Assembly: GCF_900105135.1 (NCBI RefSeq) | Contig: NZ_LT629741.1 | Coordinates: forward strand, 1,178,001 to 1,242,000 | Direction of reading: 5' to 3' | Source of the DNA: Gramella sp. MAR_2010_147 | GTDB taxonomy: Bacteria; Bacteroidota; Bacteroidia; Flavobacteriales; Flavobacteriaceae | DNA length: 64,000 bases | Shown here: positions 27,205 through 35,864 of the stretch, one piece after another | Position numbering within the stretch: the stretch's first letter is position 1 | Layout of the letters: every line of letters begins with the position of its first letter | Made by a program: the position numbers and the translations under genes | The notes under the pieces: model-generated | Database searches by the model: none | Told to the model about the DNA's origin: nothing | Seen by the model: only the letters and a program-made list of their open reading frames with translations

Positions 27205-27323
27205 TAATTTTTTGTGAAAATTAAAAGATAAAATATTTGTATTTTTTGAATAATTTAGAGTCCTTTTGCGACTCAATACTACTTCAATCGAATAATGAAT
27301 TTCCGGCTGAAACACAGCGATTT

Positions 27324-28403
27324 ATGCATTTAAAAAATCTAAGCCTGCTTAATTATAAGAATCTTAAGACGGCTGAATTTGATTTCGATGAAAAGATCAA
27401 CTGCCTGGTTGGGAATAACGGGGTGGGAAAAACGAACGTTCTGGACAGTATTTATCACTTATCATTCGGAAAGAGTTATTTTAATCCTATCACCTCTCAG
27501 AACATCAATCATGATTCCGACTTTTTCGTTGTGGAGGGTGAATTCGAAAAAAATGAGAAATCTGAAAAGATCCTAGCCAGCGCCAAAAAGGGTCAGAAGA
27601 AGATCATTAAGCGCAATAATAAAGCATATGACAAGGTAAGCGATCATATCGGCTTTATTCCTACGGTCATCATTTCACCGGCAGACAGGGACCTTATCAT
27701 TGAAGGATCTGAAACCCGGAGAAAGTTTATGGACGGCGTGATATCACAAAGCGATCAAGCCTACCTTAATAAGCTTCTACAGTACACCAAACTGGTTTCG
27801 CAGCGAAATTCGCTTTTAAAATATTTCGCCGCCAATAATACTTTTGAAAGAGATACGCTGGAAGTATATAATCTACAAATGAGTAGCCTTGGACAGGATC
27901 TTTTTGAAAAACGCAAAGAATTTTTAAAAGAATTTATTCCTATTTTCAATAAAAGGTATGCCGATATTACCAATAACAAGGAGATAGTTGATATCAATTA
28001 TAAAAGTCAGCTTTTTGATAAATCACTCTCTAATCTTTTAGAGGAAAATCTTCAGAAAGATATGGCTTTGCAATATACTTCTGTAGGAACGCATAAAGAT
28101 GACCTGAGTTTCGAGATCGAAGGTCACCCAATTAAGAAATTTGGTTCCCAGGGCCAGCAAAAATCTTTCTTAATCGCTTTGAAACTGGCTCAATTCGATT
28201 TTATCAAAAAAATAAGCAAAGTAAACCCTATTCTACTACTAGATGATATTTTTGATAAACTGGATGAGAACCGGGTTGCCCACATCGTTGCCCTCGTAGC
28301 GACCGATGAACTGGGGCAGATTTTTCTAAGTGACACTCATGCTGATAGGACCGAAAAAGTAGTTAAAAGCAGTAATCAATCCTATAAAATATTCAAGCTT
28401 TGA
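27324..28403 (+). CDS. recF: DNA replication/repair protein RecF
   Basis: 359 residues from the ATG at 27324, where the family N-terminus [14 protein letters not shown] begins; the frame is open 29 codons further upstream but that extension has no family support. Walker A is GNNGVGKTN, the signature-like SQGQQKS lies near the C-terminus, and Walker B is [11 protein letters not shown]. RecF loads RecA on gapped DNA with RecOR. Its TGA overlaps the TTG start of the following lipoprotein gene. It is divergent from the TPR-ribH unit, not beside dnaA/dnaN as in many bacteria. Confidence 0.95.
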   Translation: MHLKNLSLLNYKNLKTAEFDFDEKINCLVGNNGVGKTNVLDSIYHLSFGKSYFNPITSQNINHDSDFFVVEGEFEKNEKSEKILASAKKGQKKIIKRNNKAYDKVSDHIGFIPTVIISPADRDLIIEGSETRRKFMDGVISQSDQAYLNKLLQYTKLVSQRNSLLKYFAANNTFERDTLEVYNLQMSSLGQDLFEKRKEFLKEFIPIFNKRYADITNNKEIVDINYKSQLFDKSLSNLLEENLQKDMALQYTSVGTHKDDLSFEIEGHPIKKFGSQGQQKSFLIALKLAQFDFIKKISKVNPILLLDDIFDKLDENRVAHIVALVATDELGQIFLSDTHADRTEKVVKSSNQSYKIFKL

Positions 28404-28840
28404 AAAAACTGATCCTTTTATTTTCAATTTTCGCCATGGTGGCCTGCTCAAATAATGATCCTCAGGAACAACTTAAGAAGCTCAACGGTTACTGGCAAAT
28501 TGAAAAAGTAGAAATTGAAAATGATTCTGTAGTGGAATATAGCTTGAGTCAGTATATCGACTATATTGAAATCAATGAATCGGTTGGATTCAGAAAAAAA
28601 CTAAAACCGAAAATCGACGGTGGTTTTATTCAAGCTTCTAACGATTCAGAAAAGATCACTGCGAAAATTGAAGGAAATAATCTTATACTCTATTACTCCA
28701 CCCCTTTTGCTGAGTGGAAAGAAAAAGTTCTGGAAGTTACAGACGAGAAATTAGTTATTTTAAACCGGGACGATAAAAAATACTACTACGATAAATATGA
28801 ACCATTACTAAGCCAGGATGAAGAAAAGACGAAAGAATGA
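28400..28840 (+). CDS. small lipoprotein of unknown function, lipocalin-like
   Basis: 146 residues from a TTG overlapping the recF stop by 4 bases (TTGA). A lipoprotein signal ends at Cys16 (IFAMVAC). The mature part begins [14 protein letters not shown], the kind of W-containing N-terminus seen in lipocalin-like calycins, and is then rich in beta-strand-like alternation with many Lys and Glu. It lies between recF and the DciA-like gene. No specific function can be proposed. Confidence 0.75.
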   Translation: MKKLILLFSIFAMVACSNNDPQEQLKKLNGYWQIEKVEIENDSVVEYSLSQYIDYIEINESVGFRKKLKPKIDGGFIQASNDSEKITAKIEGNNLILYYSTPFAEWKEKVLEVTDEKLVILNRDDKKYYYDKYEPLLSQDEEKTKE

Positions 28841-29120
28841 AGAAATGAAACTCGGGGATTTATTAAAGAGTTTCGTGGATGAGAACAAACTGGATAAAAA
28901 AGGACTCAACCAGGTAAAGGTTAGAGATGTCTGGAACAGCCAGATGGGTCCTGCGATTCAAAAATACACCACAGGATTAAAACTGAAAAATGACACACTT
29001 TTCGTTCAACTTAGCTCCTCTGTTCTTAGGGAAGAATTGAGTTATGGAAAAGAGAAGATCATTAGAAACCTTAACGAGGAAATGGGACAGGAACTTATTT
29101 CTAAACTGGTTTTAAGATAA
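28818..29120 (+). CDS. DUF721/DciA-like protein
   Basis: 100 residues from the ATG at 28818, overlapping the lipoprotein gene by 23 bases. A start at 28845 (MKLGDLLKSF) is possible, but relatives carry a short basic leader like MKKRRKNEE. The conserved core is VWNSQMGPAIQKYTTGLKLKN followed by LSSSVLREELSYGKE, a clear DUF721 signature. DciA proteins of this family help load the replicative helicase DnaB in bacteria without DnaC/DnaI. Placement after recF fits a DNA-replication role. Helicase loading is inferred from family. Confidence 0.82.
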   Translation: MKKRRKNEEMKLGDLLKSFVDENKLDKKGLNQVKVRDVWNSQMGPAIQKYTTGLKLKNDTLFVQLSSSVLREELSYGKEKIIRNLNEEMGQELISKLVLR

Positions 29121-29144
29121 GTAAGCCTTTAAAATACAAATCCA

Positions 29145-29369
29145 ATGAGTCATAAAGTTAAAATCTTCCTGATCTATTTCGTTTCTTTCATCGTGATTTT
29201 CACAATAGTCAGATATTTGATCGGTTTAATTATTCCACAAATGGAGCATCTCTATTTAATGATCACAGCAGCGATCATAACCGTGGTACTTTCCCCCAGG
29301 CTGGACAAGGATCAAAATGGCAGATATGTATTAAAATCTGTTTTCCGTAAGGAGCCGCTTATCAAATAG
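29145..29369 (+). CDS. small two-span membrane protein, unknown
   Basis: 74 residues with two hydrophobic segments (IFLIYFVSFIVIFTIV and LYLMITAAIITVVL) and a polar C-terminal tail RLDKDQNGRYVLKSVFRKE. It follows the DciA-like gene by 24 bases in the same direction. It resembles no family I can name, but its composition and codon use match its neighbours, so it is probably real. Confidence 0.65.
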   Translation: MSHKVKIFLIYFVSFIVIFTIVRYLIGLIIPQMEHLYLMITAAIITVVLSPRLDKDQNGRYVLKSVFRKEPLIK

Positions 29370-29454
29370 CATTTTAAAAAAGGTACTGCTATAAATTCAG
29401 GGTGATGTATTAAAAACCATTCCCAAGAAGCTTAGCGACAGAAGCGTTCTGTTG

Positions 29455-29545
29455 TTTCACTCCATAAATTGAGAGTGCGTCGCTTCGCTCGCAGTAACCT
29501 TTAAACTTAGGCTTTATAAACTTCGACTGCACTCAGTTTGACAGT
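29455..29545. repeat. dispersed intergenic repeat sequences
   Basis: The stretch holds GTCGCTTCGCTCGCAGTAAC (29478-29497) and CTTCGACTGCACTCAGTTTG (29520-29539). Both resemble short elements that, as I recall, are scattered between genes in many Bacteroidota genomes. A relative of the second, CTTCGACAGGCTCAG, forms the loop of the terminator just downstream. No coding frame is seen between 29370 and 29590. Confidence 0.5.
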
Positions 29546-29592
29546 TTTATTTAAAAAAACCTTATCCTGGTGAACTTTAAAAAAAGACATAA

Positions 29593-29629
29593 AAAAAACC
29601 GGACTTCGACAGGCTCAGTCCGGTTTTTT
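29593..29629. terminator. bidirectional terminator whose loop carries a repeat motif
   Basis: AAAAAACCGGAC pairs with GTCCGGTTTTTT. The loop region reads TTCGACAGGCTCA. It lies between the small membrane protein gene and the convergent ndk, and the A and T runs allow stopping on both strands. Confidence 0.85.
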
Positions 29630-29648
29630 ATAACAATATGTTTTCTAC

Positions 29649-30068
29649 TTAAAACATTTCTCTACCTGCAAAATGGAAAGCACCTTCAATTTGTGCATTC
29701 TCATCGCTGTCACTTCCGTGAACCGCATTTTCTCCAATGCTCGTAGCGTATTTTTTTCTGATAGTTCCTTCAGCAGCATCTTCTGGATTTGTAGCTCCAA
29801 TTAACGTTCTGAAATCTTCTACCGCGTTATCTTTTTCAAGAATAGCGGCAACGATAGGACCACGAGTCATGAATTCTACCAATTCCCCGAAGAATGGACG
29901 CTCATTATGTACTGCATAAAAAGTCTCCGCATCTCTCTGAGTCATTTGTGTAAGCTTCATCGCTACAATTCTAAAGCCTGAAGCGGTGATCTGGTCTAAT
30001 ATTCCACCAATATGCCCGTTCTCTACTGCATCTGGCTTAATCATGGTGAATGTTCTATTATCTGCCAT
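29649..30068 (-). CDS. ndk: nucleoside diphosphate kinase
   Basis: 139 residues. [11 protein letters not shown] opens the ferredoxin-like fold, and the phosphorylated His117 lies in the family signature NAVHGSDS. It equilibrates nucleoside di- and triphosphates using ATP. It is monocistronic: own promoter box upstream, symmetric terminator downstream. Confidence 0.97.
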   Translation of the reverse strand: MADNRTFTMIKPDAVENGHIGGILDQITASGFRIVAMKLTQMTQRDAETFYAVHNERPFFGELVEFMTRGPIVAAILEKDNAVEDFRTLIGATNPEDAAEGTIRKKYATSIGENAVHGSDSDENAQIEGAFHFAGREMF

Positions 30069-30090
30069 TGTATGGTTTTTAAATTTGGTG

Positions 30091-30098
30091 CAAAAATA
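30091..30098 (-). promoter_or_regulatory. -7 promoter box TATTTTTG for ndk
   Basis: An exact TAnnTTTG match on the minus strand, 22 bases before the ndk ATG. Confidence 0.6.
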
Positions 30099-30279
30099 AA
30101 TAATTACTTTCCATATACAAGTGCTTTAAGCTTTTATGTTGATTTACTGAATTTCAAGGAATTTCCTGATGATCTAAATCCTCCTTTTCTATCTTAGTAA
30201 AATGAATTAAACAGGCTTCGTTTTAATTTTTAGCAAAGAATTTTAAAGCATGCTATATTTCTCAAGTCCTATTAAATTG

Positions 30280-30287
30280 TATATTTA
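30280..30287 (+). promoter_or_regulatory. candidate -7 promoter box (TATATTTA) for nrnA
   Basis: TATATTTA differs from TAnnTTTG only in its last base and ends 9 bases before the ATG at 30297. Confidence 0.35.
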
Positions 30288-30296
30288 GCCCCTACT

Positions 30297-31313
30297 ATGA
30301 TAGACACAAGAATACTGGAAATAACGGCTGAACTGGCAAAAGCCGAAAATATAGTAATAGTCCCGCACAAAGGCCCAGATGGTGATGCGATGGGATCTTC
30401 GCTTGGACTTATGCATTTTTTAAGGGACAAAGGTCATAATGCCATAGTGGTAGCCCCGAATGATTATCCTCATTTTCTCAAATGGTTACCTGGAAGTGAC
30501 GAGGTTATTATTTACGAATCTAACAAAGAGAAGGCCGATGCAGTTATTGCAGAAGCTCAGATTGTGTTTACCCTGGATTTCAATAACCTTTCAAGATGTG
30601 GTTTAATGCAGGATTCGCTCCTGGCATCAGATGCCGTTTTTGTTATGATAGATCACCATCAGGAACCTTCAGATTATGCGAACTATACCTATAGTGATTC
30701 TGAGATGAGTTCTACCTGCGAAATGGTGTACAAATTCATCGATAAATTAAGAGCCAGTAAAAAGATCACTCCGGAAATCGCTACCTGTCTTTATACAGGG
30801 ATCATGACAGATACTGGATCTTTTCGTTTTGCATCTACCTCCAGTGATACGCATAGGGTAATTGCCGATCTTATTGATAAAGGAGCTGGAAATGCTCAAA
30901 TTCATAATAATATCTATGATACCAATTCTGAAAATAAGTTACAATTATTAGGTACGGCGCTTCAGAATTTAAAGGTTATCAAAGAACTAAGAACCGCATA
31001 TATAAGTTTATCCCAGGAAGAACTTGATAAACATAACTTTAAAAAAGGAGATACAGAAGGTTTTGTAAACTATGGCCTTTCACTGGATGGAATCATCTTT
31101 GCCGTTATATTTATTGAAAAGGAGAATGAAGACCTTATAAAAATATCTTTCAGATCCAAAGGTGATTTTAATGTAAATAAATTTGCTCGGGCCCATTTTG
31201 AAGGTGGCGGACATATTAATGCTGCTGGCGGAAAAAGCAATATTTCGCTGAACGATACGATCGTAAAATTCAATAAAATCTTATTTGAATATTCTGAAGA
31301 GCTAAAAAAATGA
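30297..31313 (+). CDS. nrnA: DHH-family oligoribonuclease / pAp phosphatase
   Basis: 338 residues. DHH motif I is HKGPDGDAMGSS (His24, Asp28, Asp30), the DHH triad is in IDHHQEPS, and the C-terminal DHHA1 domain has FEGGGHINAAGG. NrnA-type enzymes degrade nanoRNAs and dephosphorylate 3'-phosphoadenosine 5'-phosphate, using Mn ions. The downstream gldI ATG overlaps its stop by 4 bases. Exact substrate preference cannot be read from sequence. Confidence 0.93.
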   Translation: MIDTRILEITAELAKAENIVIVPHKGPDGDAMGSSLGLMHFLRDKGHNAIVVAPNDYPHFLKWLPGSDEVIIYESNKEKADAVIAEAQIVFTLDFNNLSRCGLMQDSLLASDAVFVMIDHHQEPSDYANYTYSDSEMSSTCEMVYKFIDKLRASKKITPEIATCLYTGIMTDTGSFRFASTSSDTHRVIADLIDKGAGNAQIHNNIYDTNSENKLQLLGTALQNLKVIKELRTAYISLSQEELDKHNFKKGDTEGFVNYGLSLDGIIFAVIFIEKENEDLIKISFRSKGDFNVNKFARAHFEGGGHINAAGGKSNISLNDTIVKFNKILFEYSEELKK

Positions 31314-31870
31314 AAACTTTAAATTTATTACTTCTAGTTCTATTCGTTGTGGGCTGTAAAACCCCTGAAGCCAGAAGACCTGTTTCCCAAAGCAGTGGTT
31401 CATATATTGATGAATCGGTAGAAAGAAACAAGGAAATGATCGCAAAGGAGGAAGACTATATTAAAAAGGTAATGGGAGCGAATTCAGATACCCAATATCT
31501 TACCTCAGCCGATGGTTTCTGGTATTACTACAATGAAAAGTCAACCGACAGCCTGAATACCAGAACACCTCAATTTGGGGATGTAGTGGTTTTTGATTAT
31601 TCCATTTCCAGTATTGAAGGAGAACCTATCTATGCCGAAGGAGAAAAACCTACGCGTGAATATGCCATAGACAAAGAAAAACTATTTACCGGATTGAGAC
31701 AGGGATTAAAATTGATGAAAGAAGGAGAAACTGTAAGTTTTCTTTTTCCTTCTCACAAAGCTTTCGGTTATTACGGCGATAAAGATAAAATTGGAAGTAA
31801 TGCTCCAATTATGGCAAAGGTGACTTTGCATACTATAAAAGAAGAATCAAATAACGAGATCAATAATTAA
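31310..31870 (+). CDS. gldI: gliding-motility peptidyl-prolyl isomerase lipoprotein GldI
   Basis: 186 residues. A lipoprotein signal ends at Cys16 (LFVVGC), a short helical linker follows, then an FKBP-type domain (about 85-178) with FGDVVVFDYSIS, GLRQGLKLMKEGETVSFLFPSHKAFGY and the closing APIMAKVTLHTI. Size, lipoprotein form and position after nrnA match GldI of flavobacteria, needed for gliding and assembly of the type IX secretion system in Flavobacterium johnsoniae. It is translationally coupled to nrnA (ATGA overlap). Confidence 0.85.
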   Translation: MKTLNLLLLVLFVVGCKTPEARRPVSQSSGSYIDESVERNKEMIAKEEDYIKKVMGANSDTQYLTSADGFWYYYNEKSTDSLNTRTPQFGDVVVFDYSISSIEGEPIYAEGEKPTREYAIDKEKLFTGLRQGLKLMKEGETVSFLFPSHKAFGYYGDKDKIGSNAPIMAKVTLHTIKEESNNEINN

Positions 31871-31958
31871 GGATGGAATGAGCATGAAAAGATCTGGATA
31901 GTCACCAGAATAATTATTGCGAATTACATCTTAAAAACAGAAAAATCAAAAATTACAG

Positions 31959-33089
31959 ATGAAAACAAAAAGCTTTTTTTTACTATTTACACTAGCCCTG
32001 GCACTATTTTCCTGCAATGATGAGTACCCTGAATTGGAAGACGGAATGTATGCCGAATTCAATACTTCAATGGGACCTGTTATTGCCGAACTTTATTTTG
32101 AAGAAACACCCATGACTGTGGCCAGTTTTGTTTCTCTTGCCGAGGGTACAAGTAAAATGGCAGATAGTACTTACAAGGACAAAAAATATTATGACGGACT
32201 TATTTTTCACCGTGTGATCGACGGATTTGTGATCCAGGGTGGAGATCCTACCGGAACTGGAAGTGGTGGCCCGGGTTACAAATATCCAGATGAATTTGTA
32301 GATTCTTTAAGTCACGATTCTAAAGGAATCCTTTCTATGGCAAACGCCGGTCCTGGTACCAACGGAAGTCAGTTTTTTATCACCTTAGGTCCTGTTAATC
32401 AACTAGACGGAAAACATACTGTTTTCGGAAAAGTAGTAAAAGGTCAGGATGTAGTAGATTCTATTGGAAAAGTAGAGACAGGTCCTCGTGATCGCCCGGT
32501 TAAAGATGTTACCATGAATGAGGTGAACATTATCAGAAAAGGAAGCGCGGCGAAAAATTTTGAGGCTCCCAAAGTTCTTGAAGGTGAATTAGCAGCTATT
32601 GAAGCTGAAAAAGAAGCTGAAACCAAAAAAATGGAAGAAATGGCTTCTAAAAAGAATGAAGAGTTTAATGCTTTGAAGGAAAAAGCAGATTCTTTAGATA
32701 GTGGAATAAAGATCTATTTTGAAAATAAAGGAGAAGGTGAAAAACCTAAAAACGGGCAAACAGTAACTGTAAATTATGAAGGTTATTTCGCCAACGGAAC
32801 CCTTTTCGACACGAATAACAAAGAATTGGCTCAACAAACTGGCGTTTACGATCATCGCAGGGATACCGGCGGTGGATATGGTCCAATGCCTACCGTATAT
32901 GGCCCTGATGCACCGATGATTCCAGGGTTTAAAGAAGCACTACAGCAGATGAATGTTGGAGACGAGGCAGTTGTATTTATCCCAAGCGCGATGGGTTATG
33001 GTGAAAGAGGTGCAGGAAGTGTAATTCCTCCCAATACAGATCTCATCTTTAGAATTGAGATGGTAGAAATAGTAGATAATGCTAAATAG
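31959..33089 (+). CDS. lipoprotein with fused cyclophilin and FKBP isomerase domains
   Basis: 376 residues. A lipoprotein signal ends at Cys19 (ALALFSC). The cyclophilin domain (about 28-195) has FHRVIDGFVIQGGDP and SMANAGPGTNGSQFFI. A Lys/Glu-rich helical linker (about 205-245) is followed by an FKBP domain (about 255-372) with GQTVTVNYEGYFANGTLFD, FKEALQQMNVGDEAVVFIP and GYGERGAGSVIPPNTDLIF. Two unrelated prolyl-isomerase folds in one periplasmic protein suggest a chaperone for outer-membrane or secreted proteins. It lies 88 bases after gldI. Confidence 0.92.
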   Translation: MKTKSFFLLFTLALALFSCNDEYPELEDGMYAEFNTSMGPVIAELYFEETPMTVASFVSLAEGTSKMADSTYKDKKYYDGLIFHRVIDGFVIQGGDPTGTGSGGPGYKYPDEFVDSLSHDSKGILSMANAGPGTNGSQFFITLGPVNQLDGKHTVFGKVVKGQDVVDSIGKVETGPRDRPVKDVTMNEVNIIRKGSAAKNFEAPKVLEGELAAIEAEKEAETKKMEEMASKKNEEFNALKEKADSLDSGIKIYFENKGEGEKPKNGQTVTVNYEGYFANGTLFDTNNKELAQQTGVYDHRRDTGGGYGPMPTVYGPDAPMIPGFKEALQQMNVGDEAVVFIPSAMGYGERGAGSVIPPNTDLIFRIEMVEIVDNAK

Positions 33090-33103
33090 AGGAATTAATA
33101 ACT

Positions 33104-33140
33104 AAAAAAATCCCCTTGCGAAAGCAAGGGGATTTTTTTT
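33104..33140. terminator. bidirectional terminator with GAAA tetraloop
   Basis: ATCCCCTTGC pairs perfectly with GCAAGGGGAT around GAAA, flanked by seven A and eight T. It separates the isomerase gene from convergent pepD. Confidence 0.92.
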
Positions 33141-33156
33141 TCAAATATCTTCTAAA

Positions 33157-34617
33157 TTAATTCTCTGGAATATTCTTTAATACTTCAAGTAAGAATTTCC
33201 AGTATTTCTGAGCAGATTTAATGCTGGCCCTTTCATCTGGAGAATGAGCCCCCCTAATGGTTGGTCCAAAAGAGATCATATCCATATTGGGATAATGACT
33301 ACCTATAATCCCACATTCCAGTCCTGCATGGCAGGCAGCAATATCAGCTTTTTCTCCATTTACTCGTTGGTAGATCTCATCCAGGGTCTTCAGGATCGCT
33401 GAATTACTATTTGGTGCCCATCCTGGATACTCCCCCGATAATTTTACCTCAAAACCTGCAAGTTCAAAAACAGCTGTCAATGAGTTAGCGAGATCATTTT
33501 TATTGGACTCAACTGAACTTCGGGTTAAACATTTTATATGTACCTCTCCATCTTTAAGGATAACCTTTGCTACATTATTAGAAGTCTCCACCAGACCTTC
33601 AATTTCCGGGCTCATTCTATAAACACCGTTATGTGCTCCCGCTAATGCCAGCAGTACTTCACGTTGAGATCTAAGGTCCATCACAGGATTTTGAGAGGTA
33701 GACCTTTGCACATCTATAGAAAGATTGGGTTCTAAAGTAGCATATTCAGATTTTATATCTTTTGCTCTCAATTCAAACTCCTTCTTAAAACTCTCTTCTT
33801 CAGTATCAGGAATTGCAATTATTGCTTCACTTTCTCTTGGGATCGCATTTCGTAAACCTCCGCCATTTATTTCTGAAATTCTCATTTTAAGTCCTTCCGA
33901 AGTATTTATAAGCAAACGGTTCATCAGTTTATTAGCATTTCCCAGACCTTTGATGATGTCCATCCCGGAATGACCTCCCATTAAACCTTTCACTTTAATC
34001 GAATAGCTTCGATAAGTTTCCGGCATTTTTTCCTCTTCATATTTCTTAGTGGCTGTAATATCAACTCCACCGGCGCAACCAATTCCTATCTCATCATCCT
34101 CCTCAGTGTCAAGGTTCAGTAAAATATCTCCTTCCAACAGATCTGGACTCAAACCTTTAGCTCCGGTCATCCCGGTTTCTTCGTCAATAGTAAATAATGC
34201 TTCGATGGCAGGGTGCTCTATAGAATCACTTTCAAGAATCGCCATCATCGTAGCCACCCCTAGACCATTATCTGCTCCAAGGGTAGTTCCCTTTGCACGA
34301 ACCCAGTCTCCATCTACGTGCATTTCTATTCCCTGAGTATCAAAATCAAAATCGGTATCATTATTCTTTTGATGAACCATGTCCAGGTGAGCCTGTAAAA
34401 CGATCTTTTTTCGGCTTTCCATCCCTTTGGTTGCAGATTTGTAGATCACAACATTCCCAACACTATCCACTTCCGTCTTAAGATCAAGGTTATTCCCGAA
34501 ATTCTTAATGAATTCTATAACTCGTTCTTCTTTTTTGGATGGTCTTGGAACAGCGTTCAGATCAGCGAATTTATTCCACAATACTTTGGGTTCCAGCGCC
34601 CTTATTTCTTCATTCAT
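33157..34617 (-). CDS. pepD: Xaa-His dipeptidase / aminoacyl-histidine dipeptidase
   Basis: 486 residues from the ATG at 34617. An ATG at 34641 is in frame but coincides with the promoter box, so it cannot be used from that promoter; family members also begin near NEEIRALEPK. M20-type metal sites are visible: HLDMVHQ (His77, Asp79), TTLGADNGLG, and DEETGMTGA with the catalytic Glu. The C-terminal HAGLECG and FGPTIRGAHSPDER also fit. It cleaves dipeptides, including those containing histidine, in the cytoplasm. Confidence 0.93.
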   Translation of the reverse strand: MNEEIRALEPKVLWNKFADLNAVPRPSKKEERVIEFIKNFGNNLDLKTEVDSVGNVVIYKSATKGMESRKKIVLQAHLDMVHQKNNDTDFDFDTQGIEMHVDGDWVRAKGTTLGADNGLGVATMMAILESDSIEHPAIEALFTIDEETGMTGAKGLSPDLLEGDILLNLDTEEDDEIGIGCAGGVDITATKKYEEEKMPETYRSYSIKVKGLMGGHSGMDIIKGLGNANKLMNRLLINTSEGLKMRISEINGGGLRNAIPRESEAIIAIPDTEEESFKKEFELRAKDIKSEYATLEPNLSIDVQRSTSQNPVMDLRSQREVLLALAGAHNGVYRMSPEIEGLVETSNNVAKVILKDGEVHIKCLTRSSVESNKNDLANSLTAVFELAGFEVKLSGEYPGWAPNSNSAILKTLDEIYQRVNGEKADIAACHAGLECGIIGSHYPNMDMISFGPTIRGAHSPDERASIKSAQKYWKFLLEVLKNIPEN

Positions 34618-34640
34618 TACTCTATATTTTGGTATCTTCA

Positions 34641-34648
34641 CAAAGGTA
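34641..34648 (-). promoter_or_regulatory. -7 promoter box TACCTTTG for pepD
   Basis: An exact match on the minus strand, 23 bases before the ATG at 34617. This decides between the two in-frame starts. Confidence 0.65.
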
Positions 34649-34693
34649 TTCGATTTTACGGAACTCTAAAATTTGAAGCCTGCTGAATATTTG

Positions 34694-34701
34694 TATTTTT
34701 A
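34694..34701 (+). promoter_or_regulatory. candidate -7 promoter box (TATTTTTA)
   Basis: TATTTTTA ends only 4 bases before the GTG start at 34706, implying a leaderless or near-leaderless mRNA if used. Confidence 0.35.
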
Positions 34702-34705
34702 AGCC

Positions 34706-35779
34706 GTGAAGAGAAAATCCACCCTCCTGTTAGCAATTTTATTACCGGTACAAATTATAGGTATCAACATACTTGCTGGCCATTCTAATTTTGTTGAAGA
34801 ATATTACTCTAATGGTTTATATCCCGCTATTTCCAAAATAATGCGCTATAGTCTGGGATTCATCCCATTTTCCCTTGGCGATTTTCTATACGCCGCACTA
34901 ATTATTCTTTTGATCATATGGTTGATTAGAAGAGTTAGTCAAAAATTCAGAAATCCAAGGGTCTGGATTCCTGATGCTTTGGCTTGTCTTTCCATCATCT
35001 ATTTTTGTTTTCATTTATTCTGGGGCTTTAATTATTACAGGCTTCCTCTTCATAAAACCCTGGAAATAGAAAATGAGTATACTACTAAAAAACTAATTGC
35101 ATTAAGCGAAACACTAATTGAAAGATCGAATCAGCTTCATTTAGAATTAGCCGAAAATGATTCAGTGAAAGTTGAATATGAGTATACTAAAAGTGAGCTG
35201 TTTGATATTACGCTTAAAGGTTATAAGCATATTCAAAAGGAATTTCCAGAACTAACTTACAATGGCCCGGCCTTAAAGCGTTCTTTATACAGTCTACCGC
35301 TCACCTATATGGGTTTTAACGGATACCTGAATCCGCTAACTAACGAAGCTCAGGTTAATACGCTAATTGTTCCATATAAAATACCAACTACGGCGAGCCA
35401 TGAAGTAGGCCATCAATTAGGCTTTGCTAAAGAAAATGAAGCAAATTTTGTTGCCTGCCTGGTAACGATGAATCATCCAAATAAAAAATTCAGGTATTCC
35501 GGATATACTTTTGCACTTAGTTATTGTTTGAGTGAGCTTTATAGACGTGATCAGGTCAAGGCAGAAGAACTCATCGCGACCATGAATAAAGGGATTCTAA
35601 AAAACTACCAGGAAGTTGACGATTTCTGGCGACAGCACACCAATCCATTCGAGCCTGTTTTCAAAGCCACTTATAACAGATATCTCATTGTGAACAATCA
35701 GTCAGACGGGATGAAAAGTTACAGCTACGTAGTCGCCTTACTGGTAAATTATTTCGATGACACTCGAAACGCACTATAA
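34706..35779 (+). CDS. DUF3810-family membrane metallopeptidase-like protein
   Basis: 357 residues from a GTG. Three hydrophobic segments lie in the first 115 residues (TLLLAILLPVQIIGINIL, FLYAALIILLIIWLI, ALACLSIIYFCFHLFW). The soluble part contains ASHEVGHQLGFAKENEANF: HExxH at His232-His236 with a nearby Glu as possible third ligand, so a zinc peptidase activity is plausible. This is the signature of DUF3810; no substrate is known to me. It is divergent from pepD with about 88 bases between them. Confidence 0.85.
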   Translation: MKRKSTLLLAILLPVQIIGINILAGHSNFVEEYYSNGLYPAISKIMRYSLGFIPFSLGDFLYAALIILLIIWLIRRVSQKFRNPRVWIPDALACLSIIYFCFHLFWGFNYYRLPLHKTLEIENEYTTKKLIALSETLIERSNQLHLELAENDSVKVEYEYTKSELFDITLKGYKHIQKEFPELTYNGPALKRSLYSLPLTYMGFNGYLNPLTNEAQVNTLIVPYKIPTTASHEVGHQLGFAKENEANFVACLVTMNHPNKKFRYSGYTFALSYCLSELYRRDQVKAEELIATMNKGILKNYQEVDDFWRQHTNPFEPVFKATYNRYLIVNNQSDGMKSYSYVVALLVNYFDDTRNAL

Positions 35780-35864
35780 TTGCTCTGGATTTATTCAAAT
35801 TTTAGTACTTTAAGGCTCTTAAAATTTTGAGCAATCTTATTTCACCTAAAACCACCTATTATTT

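Noticed and set aside
34618..34641. Upstream ATG of pepD at 34641
   Set aside because: It coincides with the TACCTTTG box and lacks family similarity; 34617 is preferred.
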